A model generated the notes under the pieces. That model saw nothing but the letters and a program-made list of their open reading frames with translations. It was not told the DNA's origin and did no database searches. From positions 62,001-126,000 of the forward strand of contig CAITUV010000060.1 in NCBI GenBank assembly GCA_903895725.1: a DNA stretch of 64,000 bases, written 5' to 3'. A program made the position numbers and the translations under genes. This DNA is from an uncultured Myxococcales bacterium (GTDB lineage Bacteria; Myxococcota_A; UBA9042; CAIXZC01). This document shows positions 8,251 to 16,090 of the stretch, piece by piece (the first letter of the stretch is position 1; every line of letters begins with the position of its first letter).

Positions 8251-11001
8251 TCAATCCCTGGATACCAGCAGGGCCATGGCCTTGCCGGCATCCCCATCCA
8301 TGAAGATCCGTAGGGTACGACCGCCCGTGGCTTGAGCCACGTCGATCACACGCACCACGTCTGCCAGCGATTCGGCCTCCGGCAGGAAGTCCACGAGGGC
8401 GTTGCGGCTGGTGAGAAGCCATTCCTCGTTGAACCTGACGTCCGGGTCATCCGGGTAAAGGGGCAAGTAGAGGATCGACGCCTCGACCAGGTCCTGGAAG
8501 AAATGCGTGCCAAAGCTCAGGTCCGGCAGGTAGTTCCCCTTCTTGAACGCGACCTCGATGAGCGCTGCGGTCTCGTTGATGTCCGAGTAAGTGACGCTCA
8601 CGCCGAGCTTGATGTCTCCGCGGCTCCCCCAACGCCCCGGTCCGATGAGGACGAACTTCCGCTTGGGCAGAATCCCGTTGAGACGGCCCACGGCCTGCCC
8701 CACGGCCTTGAGCCTCGACATGTCGTTGATCCGGTCGTACTGCTCAGGCACCACGTAGACGACCTGGGTGATTTCGGCCACATAGCCGTCCGAGACATAC
8801 CGGTTGGCCGTAAATACGATCTGCTCGGGGGATACCTCCCTCGGGAGAGTCACGGACGTACGGTCCTGGAGCGAGCTCTGCGCCCGACACTGCAGCAGAT
8901 AGAAGTCCTGTCCGTCCGCCGCAAACTCGATGTCCACGGCCATCCCGTAGTGACCTTCCAACACATGAAGCAGGGTTCTGATCTGGGCCACGAAGGACGT
9001 GTCCCTCAAGAGCCCATCGAAGCTCACGACCATCTGCTCGGCATCGGGGTCGGTCATTGCGTTGGGGGGCAGGATGACCCCCTCACGGATGATGGAGAAC
9101 ACCTGGCGGAACCGTGGGTAGCTCCGTCCTGCGACCTTGAGCAGGTGTGCAACCTCGACCGTCTCGATGGAGTTGGTCCGCAAGTTGATCACGTCGGCAT
9201 AGCGCGGCGCATAGCGCACGACCTCGTCGACGGCCGCGTTCACACGGAGCCCCGGTTGCCCCGGCGCGACGAGGATGGGGTAGTCGTTGCTGAGCCGATC
9301 CACGGCCCGGGTCCCGAGCCCGGGCACCAGGCGACACAGGCCGTCCTTTCGGCGAATCCTCGGGGACCAGCGGAACTCGTTGTTTCCGAACGCCACGCCC
9401 CCGAAGGCCGGCAGCAGGTAGTCCCCTACCCGACTCCCCACCACCTCCTGGATCATGATTCCCATCTCTTCGGGAAAATCGAGGAGCTCGCGCTCGGCTC
9501 GGTATTGGATCGGGTCCGGGCCGAACATCGACGCGTAGACTTCGGCGATTGCGTCCTGCAACGCGGCCAGACGCTCCTGCTTCGTCCCCTGGTTTGCCAG
9601 GAAGAGACTCTTGTACTTGCCCGAGAAGGCCGCTCCAGCACTATCTTCCAGGAGGCTCGAGCTGCGCACTACGAGCGGCTTGTCACCCAGGTCATCCAGC
9701 GCCAGACTCAGGCTGCGAATCATGCTCGGCGAGAAGGAGGAGTTCTTGAACAGTGCCACGATATTCGGGTACTCGTTGCGCACGTGCTCGATGGGGCGGT
9801 ACTTGTGCTCGAGCAGCTCCTCCAGGTGGTTGTAGTGGAGGAAGTCCACCACCGCATCCGATGCCACGTACCAGGTCTTCGGGACCTTGATTCCGGCCAG
9901 GACCGAATGCTCCTGAGCCATGTCGGCGACGACCTGCATGGCCATGAACAGCCCCGCGCTCTTTCCCCCCAGGTGACCGTGGCTGCTCGTCGGATAGATG
10001 AGCCGACGCGTCAGATCATAGAAGTCATCCAGCGTCACCAGCTGCTTGGCCAGTCGAATGAACTCCAGCCGGCGGCTGAAGAAGCGCCGGATTAGCGACA
10101 CGCGGATGGCACGCAGCAGGGACTGCGAAAGCTCGTTCTCACTGACCCCGGATTCCTTGAATCGGGTGATCGCATCCACCAGGTCTGCCAGATTCGCCGA
10201 ATTGTCCTCGAGCACCGTGACCAGGTAGTTCACCTTGTGCTCGGTCAGCCACCTCTGGATGTGCGACAGGATCATGTCGTCGGAGAGGTGCCGGCCCGCG
10301 ATTTCGACGATCCGGTCCGCATTCGGACGTGTCGGCTTGGCCGACAGCCGGCGCATGGGCCTGTTGATTCCGTCGTGCTCGCCGTTGCTCCCCCCTTTGA
10401 GTCCCTCGGAGATCTGCTCCAGCAGCGCCTTGGCCTCGGCAACACCGACGGAGCACAGATGGTTGAGCATCCGCCTCGACACGAGCAGGTACAGGTCCGG
10501 ATCGGTGATCCGCAGCATGTCGACGACCGACTGCCAGCTCCGACTGCCGCCCGAGGCTTCGCTTCGCAAGAGACTCAGCTCGCGAAACACGGGACCCAGG
10601 CTGCGGTGGAGCAGAGTCTGCCCGATGCGGAGCGCTACCGTATCCAGAAGCCGCCTCTCCTCGCCCAGAAACGGCGGTGCCGCGCTCTCAAATTCCCCGC
10701 CATAGGCGACCGACACTCGGCCAACGACCTTGTCCTGGACCAGGACGTCCGCGAACAGGATGGGCGGGCGGTCGACGAAACCGGACGACTGCCAGACCTC
10801 CCCCTCCAGCCGAATCTGGACTCGGCAGAGGTCCGGCCTGGCCCAACCGGACGGTAGAACCCGGACGATGGCCTCCATCAGCTCGCCGTCCGAGCACCCC
10901 TTGCGCTCGAGGATCTCCTCCACCTGGTAGAGGCAGCTCAGCTCTTTGGCCCGCTCACGAAGGGAATCCAGCAACGAATCGAATGGGGTATCCGCAGTCA
11001 T
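8251..11001 (-). CDS. GAF-like plus PEP/pyruvate-binding (PPDK N-terminal) domain protein
   Basis: A 916-residue protein. Residues about 10-135 look like a GAF-type sensory domain (YQVEEILERKG, then an LLDTVALRIGQ helix). A long helical region follows (about 150-340). Then comes an ATP-grasp PPDK_N domain opening with GGKSAGL and holding VRSSSLLEDSAGAAFSG, the counterpart of the VRSSATAED loop of PEP synthase. A C-terminal domain contains VLIGPGRWGSRG and GTHFFQDL. The phosphohistidine and PEP/pyruvate TIM-barrel domains of PPDK and PEP synthase are absent, so ordinary PEP synthesis is unlikely. The ATG at 11001 forms an ATGA overlap with the upstream paralogue; an upstream frame extension to 11070 is rejected. 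Confidence 0.75.
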   Translation of the reverse strand: MTADTPFDSLLDSLRERAKELSCLYQVEEILERKGCSDGELMEAIVRVLPSGWARPDLCRVQIRLEGEVWQSSGFVDRPPILFADVLVQDKVVGRVSVAYGGEFESAAPPFLGEERRLLDTVALRIGQTLLHRSLGPVFRELSLLRSEASGGSRSWQSVVDMLRITDPDLYLLVSRRMLNHLCSVGVAEAKALLEQISEGLKGGSNGEHDGINRPMRRLSAKPTRPNADRIVEIAGRHLSDDMILSHIQRWLTEHKVNYLVTVLEDNSANLADLVDAITRFKESGVSENELSQSLLRAIRVSLIRRFFSRRLEFIRLAKQLVTLDDFYDLTRRLIYPTSSHGHLGGKSAGLFMAMQVVADMAQEHSVLAGIKVPKTWYVASDAVVDFLHYNHLEELLEHKYRPIEHVRNEYPNIVALFKNSSFSPSMIRSLSLALDDLGDKPLVVRSSSLLEDSAGAAFSGKYKSLFLANQGTKQERLAALQDAIAEVYASMFGPDPIQYRAERELLDFPEEMGIMIQEVVGSRVGDYLLPAFGGVAFGNNEFRWSPRIRRKDGLCRLVPGLGTRAVDRLSNDYPILVAPGQPGLRVNAAVDEVVRYAPRYADVINLRTNSIETVEVAHLLKVAGRSYPRFRQVFSIIREGVILPPNAMTDPDAEQMVVSFDGLLRDTSFVAQIRTLLHVLEGHYGMAVDIEFAADGQDFYLLQCRAQSSLQDRTSVTLPREVSPEQIVFTANRYVSDGYVAEITQVVYVVPEQYDRINDMSRLKAVGQAVGRLNGILPKRKFVLIGPGRWGSRGDIKLGVSVTYSDINETAALIEVAFKKGNYLPDLSFGTHFFQDLVEASILYLPLYPDDPDVRFNEEWLLTSRNALVDFLPEAESLADVVRVIDVAQATGGRTLRIFMDGDAGKAMALLVSRD

Positions 11002-12743
11002 GCGAGGATCACTCCTTTCCCGGTGCGACCGTCCACCTTGACCGTCAACGGAGTAGGCAGCTCCACACATCGGATGAGCGCTGTCTCATGCAACGCCGGC
11101 ATCTTGTCGAGCCACTCCCAGCGTATGCCCGGCCCGTGTTCGGGAACGGGGAAGTAGAAGGCCCGGAACGCCGTCAGGTTGTGGAAGAAGTGGCTGCCCT
11201 GGGACAGCTCCACATTCATCTGAGGCAGGGTAGACTCGACCAGGACCCGGGCGCTGCTCACCTGCCCCCAGGTGACCGGAATCCCGAGCCAGGGATCACT
11301 GCTTCCCCAACGACCGAAGCCGATGAGCACGCACGGCGTGCCAGCGGCCTGGAGAAGCCGGTTGACCTGCCCGATCTCGGCGGCAATGCGCCGGGTGTTC
11401 TGCGCCTCGAAGGCCTCGGGCCTCACATACAGCACGTGACGGATGTCCGACTTCGTGCCGTTGCCCAGGGCGCGCCTCGATGCCAGCAAAGCCCGATCGG
11501 AGGTCAGCTCCTCGTCGGTCAGCGTGACGCAGTCACGGGACACGACCATGGGCCGAACCTGCAGAAACCCCAGGGTTGCCTCCCGCCCCCCCGGCTGGAA
11601 ATCGACGGCAAACTCGATCTCTACCTCCGTCCCCAGCGCCTCCTCCGAAATCCGGAGCAGCTCCGAGGTCATCTCGTTGATGGGAAGAACGCCGCAGTCC
11701 AACACCGGAGCGAAGTTCAGCACCGTGGGACATCCCTCCTCGGCCCCCGGACGCAAACGGTCCGACTCCGGGTCGTACGTTGACGCCAGGGACTCCAGCG
11801 TTCCATCCGTCATGGCATCGTCGAGCCCCCGGTGCACGAGGTACTCGGTCTCCCGCATCGGGTCGTACTCCGGAGGTTGCCCCATGTTGACGGACCAGAA
11901 CTTCGCCTGCGTCACCTTCATCAGCTCGCCCACCGACCCTACCGGCGGAGCCGCGGTCGGATAGCGGGGGCAGTACGTCCAGCAGGCACCGCCATCCACG
12001 ATGGTCTTGCCGAGCCCCAGTGCGAGGCTCACGACTCCGTCCTCGGGCCGCGCGTGCCCGAACGGATAGTGGTTGAACGAGCGCCCTACCCCGCTCACGA
12101 CCGGATAGAACCTGTCCCCTCGACGACTCCCCACCACCTCCTGGATTACGACGGCCATCTGTTCGGACCGGTGATCGGCCCCCGTTGCATTGCGATAGTC
12201 CCGGGCAGCAGAAAAGAACGTCGATGCGTATACCAGCTTGACCGCCTCCACCAGCCGCTGGAACCTCACCGACGCCTCGTCCTGATTGTTCGGCACCATC
12301 TTGGTCTCGTAGATGCCGGCAAACGGCTCGTTGCGCGCGTCCTCCAGGAGGCTCGACGAGCGCACCGCGAGCGGCTGCCGAGTGCCTGATGCCAGGGCCC
12401 ACAGGTCGCCGACCAGATCCGGAGGGAGCTCGGCATGAAGAAACGCGTGCGCGATGCGATCGTCGGACACGTCGCCGAGCACTCGGTCATACAGCCGGTT
12501 CTCCTCCATGAACTGCACGAACCGATCCGTGGTCAGCACCGCCATCGTCGGAATTCGAACTTTGATCCCGGGAAAACGATCGTGCGGGAAACGGTCCCGG
12601 AGGATCTGGCGGATGAAGGCGAGCCCCTTCCCCTTCCCTCCCAGCTCACCGTCTCCCAGCACCGAGAGCGACTCGTCCGAATGCAGGAACGAGCGATTGA
12701 ACTTCAAGAACTCCTGCGACACGCCTTCGTTTCGCCGATCCAT
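10998..12743 (-). CDS. PEP/pyruvate-binding (PPDK N-terminal) domain protein, paralogue of the next gene
   Basis: A 581-residue protein beginning almost directly with the PPDK_N fold: GGKGKGLAF near residue 35, VRSSSLLEDARNEPFAG near 125-145 and VIQEVVGSRRGD near 210. It ends with the same C-terminal module as the coupled gene (VLIGFGRWGSSD, then GSHFFHNL). It lacks the sensory N-terminus of its partner and also lacks the phosphohistidine and TIM-barrel domains. The ATG at 12743 has GGAGG five bases upstream; a longer frame to 13067 is low-quality sequence and rejected. It is first in a two-gene translationally coupled unit. Function unknown; an ATP-dependent phosphotransfer or signalling role is inferred. 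Confidence 0.75.
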   Translation of the reverse strand: MDRRNEGVSQEFLKFNRSFLHSDESLSVLGDGELGGKGKGLAFIRQILRDRFPHDRFPGIKVRIPTMAVLTTDRFVQFMEENRLYDRVLGDVSDDRIAHAFLHAELPPDLVGDLWALASGTRQPLAVRSSSLLEDARNEPFAGIYETKMVPNNQDEASVRFQRLVEAVKLVYASTFFSAARDYRNATGADHRSEQMAVVIQEVVGSRRGDRFYPVVSGVGRSFNHYPFGHARPEDGVVSLALGLGKTIVDGGACWTYCPRYPTAAPPVGSVGELMKVTQAKFWSVNMGQPPEYDPMRETEYLVHRGLDDAMTDGTLESLASTYDPESDRLRPGAEEGCPTVLNFAPVLDCGVLPINEMTSELLRISEEALGTEVEIEFAVDFQPGGREATLGFLQVRPMVVSRDCVTLTDEELTSDRALLASRRALGNGTKSDIRHVLYVRPEAFEAQNTRRIAAEIGQVNRLLQAAGTPCVLIGFGRWGSSDPWLGIPVTWGQVSSARVLVESTLPQMNVELSQGSHFFHNLTAFRAFYFPVPEHGPGIRWEWLDKMPALHETALIRCVELPTPLTVKVDGRTGKGVILA

Positions 12744-12792
12744 GGTACCTCCCTGCCCCCTCAAAACCCCCTGCCTCACCGACGCCCCGGCC

Positions 12793-12820
12793 AGAATACA
12801 CGAGACGACGCCCGATGCAA
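12793..12820 (-). promoter_or_regulatory. Weak promoter candidate for the two PEP-binding-domain genes
   Basis: On the minus strand, TTGCAT (12820-12815) and TATTCT (12798-12793) are 16 bases apart, about 50 bases before the start at 12743. The -35 matches poorly (3 of 6). Confidence 0.3.
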
Positions 12821-13002
12821 CAGCAGCGACCGGAACCAGTCTCGTGGCGGGTCGGATTGTTGTCGACAGACTTCTCAAACCTATCGAAGGAGCTGTGACT
12901 GCGCCGAAATGCCTGCCCGAGACCGGGAGCAGCTCCAATCGTTGCCGCTGCACCCAACCGCTTCCGAAGGTCCCTCTGACGGACTCACAGCGAAATTCTG
13001 AG

Positions 13003-13030
13003 TTGACACGGCCGCTGCCGCACCTACTAT
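13003..13030 (+). promoter_or_regulatory. Sigma-70 type promoter for the small membrane protein
   Basis: A perfect TTGACA (13003-13008) is followed 16 bases later by TACTAT (13025-13030). Transcription from about 13037 would give a leader of roughly 205 bases. Confidence 0.55.
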
Positions 13031-13044
13031 TGCTGTCATGGGGA

Positions 13045-13060
13045 GTGACGGTGTCGTCAC
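13045..13060. promoter_or_regulatory. Operator-like palindrome at the start of the leader
   Basis: GTGACG (13045-13050) and CGTCAC (13055-13060) form a perfect inverted repeat with a 4-base centre, 15 bases after the -10 box. Its position fits a repressor roadblock or a short stem at the mRNA 5' end. Confidence 0.4.
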
Positions 13061-13243
13061 ATCCCACTCACGATGCTTGAAAGGGTGCAACACTCGCTCG
13101 AGCGTTGCAGGCCAATCCGGCAGGTCGGGCCGCCTCCGGGAAACCAGGGGCGACCATACTCTCATGGACATGGTTGCCCGTCACCGCGTGCAAGACCGAG
13201 GGAAGTGGTCTGCGTCGCGATGAATGGTCCTGGAGGAGTGACC

Positions 13244-13567
13244 ATGTCGGAACGATTGGCTTCTGAGAGCGGCAAGGATTTCGGAGGACTGGCCATCCTG
13301 GTCAGGGTGTTCTACCTGATGGTCGGGCCGGCGGTGATGCTCATGCTTGCCGCACGGATCCTGCAGTCCGGCGACGGGTTCACGGGCAAGGACATCGCCT
13401 ATCTGGCGATCCTCCTGCTCATGCCCGTGGCGTGCGGGTGGGACGTGCTGCGCTGGGGACGCGGCGGCAAGTCCGCCCCCGAGGATGCCGGCAAGTGGCG
13501 CACCTACAGCATCTCGGTGCTGGCCGCCGGGGCCGCAGTGTACCTGGCGCTACGCCTCCTGGGATAG
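13244..13567 (+). CDS. Small integral membrane protein of unknown function
   Basis: A 107-residue protein with about three hydrophobic helices (around 20-38, 47-65 and 88-105) and polar loops containing a lysine-rich stretch. No family recognised. The ATG at 13244 is preceded by GGAGGAG at five bases spacing; in-frame starts further upstream (13073 and 13220) lack ribosome sites. It stands alone after a long leader and is followed, 105 bases on, by another tiny membrane protein on the same strand. Confidence 0.6.
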   Translation: MSERLASESGKDFGGLAILVRVFYLMVGPAVMLMLAARILQSGDGFTGKDIAYLAILLLMPVACGWDVLRWGRGGKSAPEDAGKWRTYSISVLAAGAAVYLALRLLG

Positions 13568-13672
13568 CGCCCACTCTCCTGGAAATCGGGACAGCCGGAA
13601 GGGGCGGACCCCCGGAGTCTGCCCAAGGGCCCGTTCGAACAATTCCGGGACGGGGCATCACGGAGGCATTCC

Positions 13673-13864
13673 ATGAGCCTTGGCGGCTGGATGTTCTTGA
13701 TCATGGCGTGGAGCTGCATCATCGGCCTGGCCGCGTTCTGCTACGGGCGCTTGCTGAGGAAGAAGGGGGCCCAACCAGTCCCCCCTCCCGCTCCAGGGAC
13801 GGCTTCCTCGGCTAGCGGATCGACTCGAGAGCAGCGGCGGGCGCTTGGTCGGGAAGCAGGCTGA
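13673..13864 (+). CDS. 63-residue single-helix membrane protein, resembles small symporter accessory proteins
   Basis: It begins MSLGGWMFLIMAWSCIIGL, one membrane helix (about 3-25), then CYGRLLRKK and a Pro/Ser/Ala-rich basic tail. This start-to-RLL-KK pattern resembles the tiny accessory subunits encoded beside sodium symporters; I judge this by memory of the family only. No transporter gene is adjacent. GGAGG sits seven bases before the ATG. The last 53 bases overlap the 3' end of the convergent gene. Short length is the main doubt. Confidence 0.5.
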   Translation: MSLGGWMFLIMAWSCIIGLAAFCYGRLLRKKGAQPVPPPAPGTASSASGSTREQRRALGREAG

Positions 13865-16070
13865 GCTGGCCGGCCAGCCGCTCCAGGGCTGCCTGCCACT
13901 GGGAGGGCTCATACCGTTCCTGCAGCTCGAGAAGTTGCGCCCTGGCCAGGTCCTTCCGCCCGAGCAGGAGCGCATACCGCAGGAAGTTGACCCGGCCGGT
14001 GAAGTAGTCAGGACACAGGTCGACGGCCGTGCCCGCCGCCAGCAGCGCCCCCTCCAGGTCACCGGCCCTCGAACGGCACACTCCCAGGTTGTTCCAAGAG
14101 GGGCAGTCCGAGGGGACCCTGCGCACGGCCGAGGCAATCAGACCGCAGCCGAGCTCGACTGCCTCCCCGGCCACGAAGCGGTCCTGCCAACGCAGGAGGG
14201 CGGCCCCCGCCAGCCGTTCGAACTGGGCCAGGTAGAAGGCCAGGAACTCGTCCCACTCCTCCGTCTGTCGCAGGGTCCCGAAGCTCTCCACGCGTAGGTC
14301 AGCTCTCGGGCGCCCCCCTACCCTTCCTTCACCCGCATCCGTCTGGAAGCACGGAAACCCTGGTATGAGCACCTCTTCGAACAGGCGGTCCAGCCCCGAA
14401 TCTCCGAGCTCCCATTGAAGCGCCCCCCTGCCGATGTCGACCCGCTCCCGGGCTCTGCTCCACAGGCGAGCCACGCTCGACAGGTCCGGCGAAACTCCGC
14501 ACTCCTCCCGCACCAGCTCCCGCCAATCGGACGCCACGGGGAGGAACGGAACGGACTTGGAGAGCAGCGATCCTGGGGGCAAGTCGCACGCCATCTGCTT
14601 CACCACGTGGGCCAAATCCGGACGCCGATGCTCGACCTCGCGAAGAAGCAACCCCAACGCGCTCAAGTCATCCGACCCGGTAGCCAGGAGGGCCTCGGGC
14701 GGGGATTGCCGGAGGGCCGCCAGACCGATATCGTAGGCGAGCCCGCACGTCCTTCCAGCACGCAGAGCAGCAGCTCCAGGCCCGTGGTTCCCGTCTGCCG
14801 CCGGTGCGCTCCACGTTCCGACGAGCAGCAGCAGCGAAAGGAGCGCCGCACCCGTTGGTCCGAGGACCTCGAGCCCCCTGCCGTTCAGCCGCCGCCCACC
14901 CCACCCTGCCAGTGCGACAACCGCCTGACCGGCCAGCACGGACAGCACGAACAGCGACACGCACCCCGTCTGCTTCTCGGCCTGTCCCATGGGGTTCACC
15001 AGGGCGGAGAAGAACGCATCGAACGCCAGGCAACTGGCGAGCAGGAAAGCCCCGGCCCTGGATGACCGCCACGCAGCGACCAGTCCGGCGGCGGCCAGGG
15101 GAAGCAGCATCATGGACTGCCCGGCGATGGACTCGAAGTAGAGCATCCAACGGTCGCCGATGGCCGGGAGACTGCCGCTGAGCATGCTCCCCTCGAACGC
15201 GGTCCGGATGCTTCGACCCGTGACGTGCCCCACGAACCCGGCCAGGGAGGACGCATCCGCCCAGAGCCTTACCGGCCCGACCGAGGATCTCACCGGGAGA
15301 TACAGGAGGACCAGCGCCCCGCAAAGGGCGAGGAGCACCCCCTGGCCGAACAGCCCGGCGACCGCGCGTGGATTGCCCCCCTTGCGGGCTCGCAGAACGA
15401 GCGTGGCCGACGACACGAGGCACGCCAGCCCAGCAACTCCCACAGCGGTGATGTGTGCCCCGAGCGACAGACCGGCACACAGCCAGAGAACCCTCCACCA
15501 GCGTCGGTCCACCGCATCCGCACCCGCATCCAGCCGCATCGGAGCGGCTACGGCCCGCCAGGCTGCCAGGAGCGCCATGGCGCTCAGTGCGACGGACGGG
15601 AGGTACACCTCGACGTTGACCGAGTGGAGGTAGATGGTGTCGCACAGGGCAAAGCCCGCCCAGACCCCGGCAGCGGCGAACAGAGCGACAGACCGGTGCT
15701 TCCTCTCCTGAGGGACCCGGCCCGCCAGGCTGAGCCCCAGGCCGGCTCCCGCCGCAATCACGGCCCCCAGGACCGAGAGGAGCGACAGCCGGAGGCTCAC
15801 GCTGCCGATGGGCAGCAACCTGGCCACGGCGGCCCCCACGTGCTGAAGCGGGAACCCGGTCGGGTGGGCGAGGCCGGAGGTCGCCAGCGATGAGGAGAGC
15901 TCGCCACTATCCTTAAAATAGGGAAACGCGTTGGCCAGCAGAACCAGTGCGACGGCCAGAGCCAGCGCCAGGAGCACCATGGCTTGGAACCGGGGAACGG
16001 TGAGATCGGTCGAGGGGGAACGGGCCTCCGCAACGGTTGCCGCTGCGGCCGTGGATGTTGCGTCAGTCAT
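13812..16070 (-). CDS. DUF2723 polytopic membrane protein with C-terminal TPR-like region
   Basis: A 752-residue protein with about a dozen membrane helices. It has the DUF2723 signature DSGEL (54-58) followed by HPTGFPL (69-75), as in the TMEM260-like group of presumptive GT-C O-mannosyltransferases that use lipid-linked sugars. After about residue 450 the sequence is soluble. Residues about 650-735 (WNNLGVCRSRAGDLEGAL) look like TPR helices, giving a likely periplasmic acceptor-binding part. It is last in the operon PEGA protein - kelch lipoprotein - this gene, 20 bases after the lipoprotein stop. No strong ribosome site is visible at the ATG. Glycosylation of the co-encoded lipoprotein is a speculation. 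Confidence 0.75.
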   Translation of the reverse strand: MTDATSTAAAATVAEARSPSTDLTVPRFQAMVLLALALAVALVLLANAFPYFKDSGELSSSLATSGLAHPTGFPLQHVGAAVARLLPIGSVSLRLSLLSVLGAVIAAGAGLGLSLAGRVPQERKHRSVALFAAAGVWAGFALCDTIYLHSVNVEVYLPSVALSAMALLAAWRAVAAPMRLDAGADAVDRRWWRVLWLCAGLSLGAHITAVGVAGLACLVSSATLVLRARKGGNPRAVAGLFGQGVLLALCGALVLLYLPVRSSVGPVRLWADASSLAGFVGHVTGRSIRTAFEGSMLSGSLPAIGDRWMLYFESIAGQSMMLLPLAAAGLVAAWRSSRAGAFLLASCLAFDAFFSALVNPMGQAEKQTGCVSLFVLSVLAGQAVVALAGWGGRRLNGRGLEVLGPTGAALLSLLLLVGTWSAPAADGNHGPGAAALRAGRTCGLAYDIGLAALRQSPPEALLATGSDDLSALGLLLREVEHRRPDLAHVVKQMACDLPPGSLLSKSVPFLPVASDWRELVREECGVSPDLSSVARLWSRARERVDIGRGALQWELGDSGLDRLFEEVLIPGFPCFQTDAGEGRVGGRPRADLRVESFGTLRQTEEWDEFLAFYLAQFERLAGAALLRWQDRFVAGEAVELGCGLIASAVRRVPSDCPSWNNLGVCRSRAGDLEGALLAAGTAVDLCPDYFTGRVNFLRYALLLGRKDLARAQLLELQERYEPSQWQAALERLAGQLSLLPDQAPAAALESIR

Positions 16071-16090
16071 GGAAGTGGAGAACGGTGCAG

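Larger units (their letters stand above)
12744..13243. other. 500-bp divergent intergenic region
   Basis: No convincing gene. It separates the minus-strand PEP-binding pair from the plus-strand small membrane proteins. It holds a weak minus-strand promoter, a good plus-strand promoter (13003-13030) and an operator-like palindrome (13045-13060). The rest, about 13061-13230, would be a long untranslated leader for the gene at 13244, in which I recognise no known riboswitch. Confidence 0.6.

Noticed and set aside
8332..10095. 587-residue open frame antisense to the PEP-binding gene
   Set aside because: Shadow of a real gene; composition rich in His/Arg/Gly, no family motifs.
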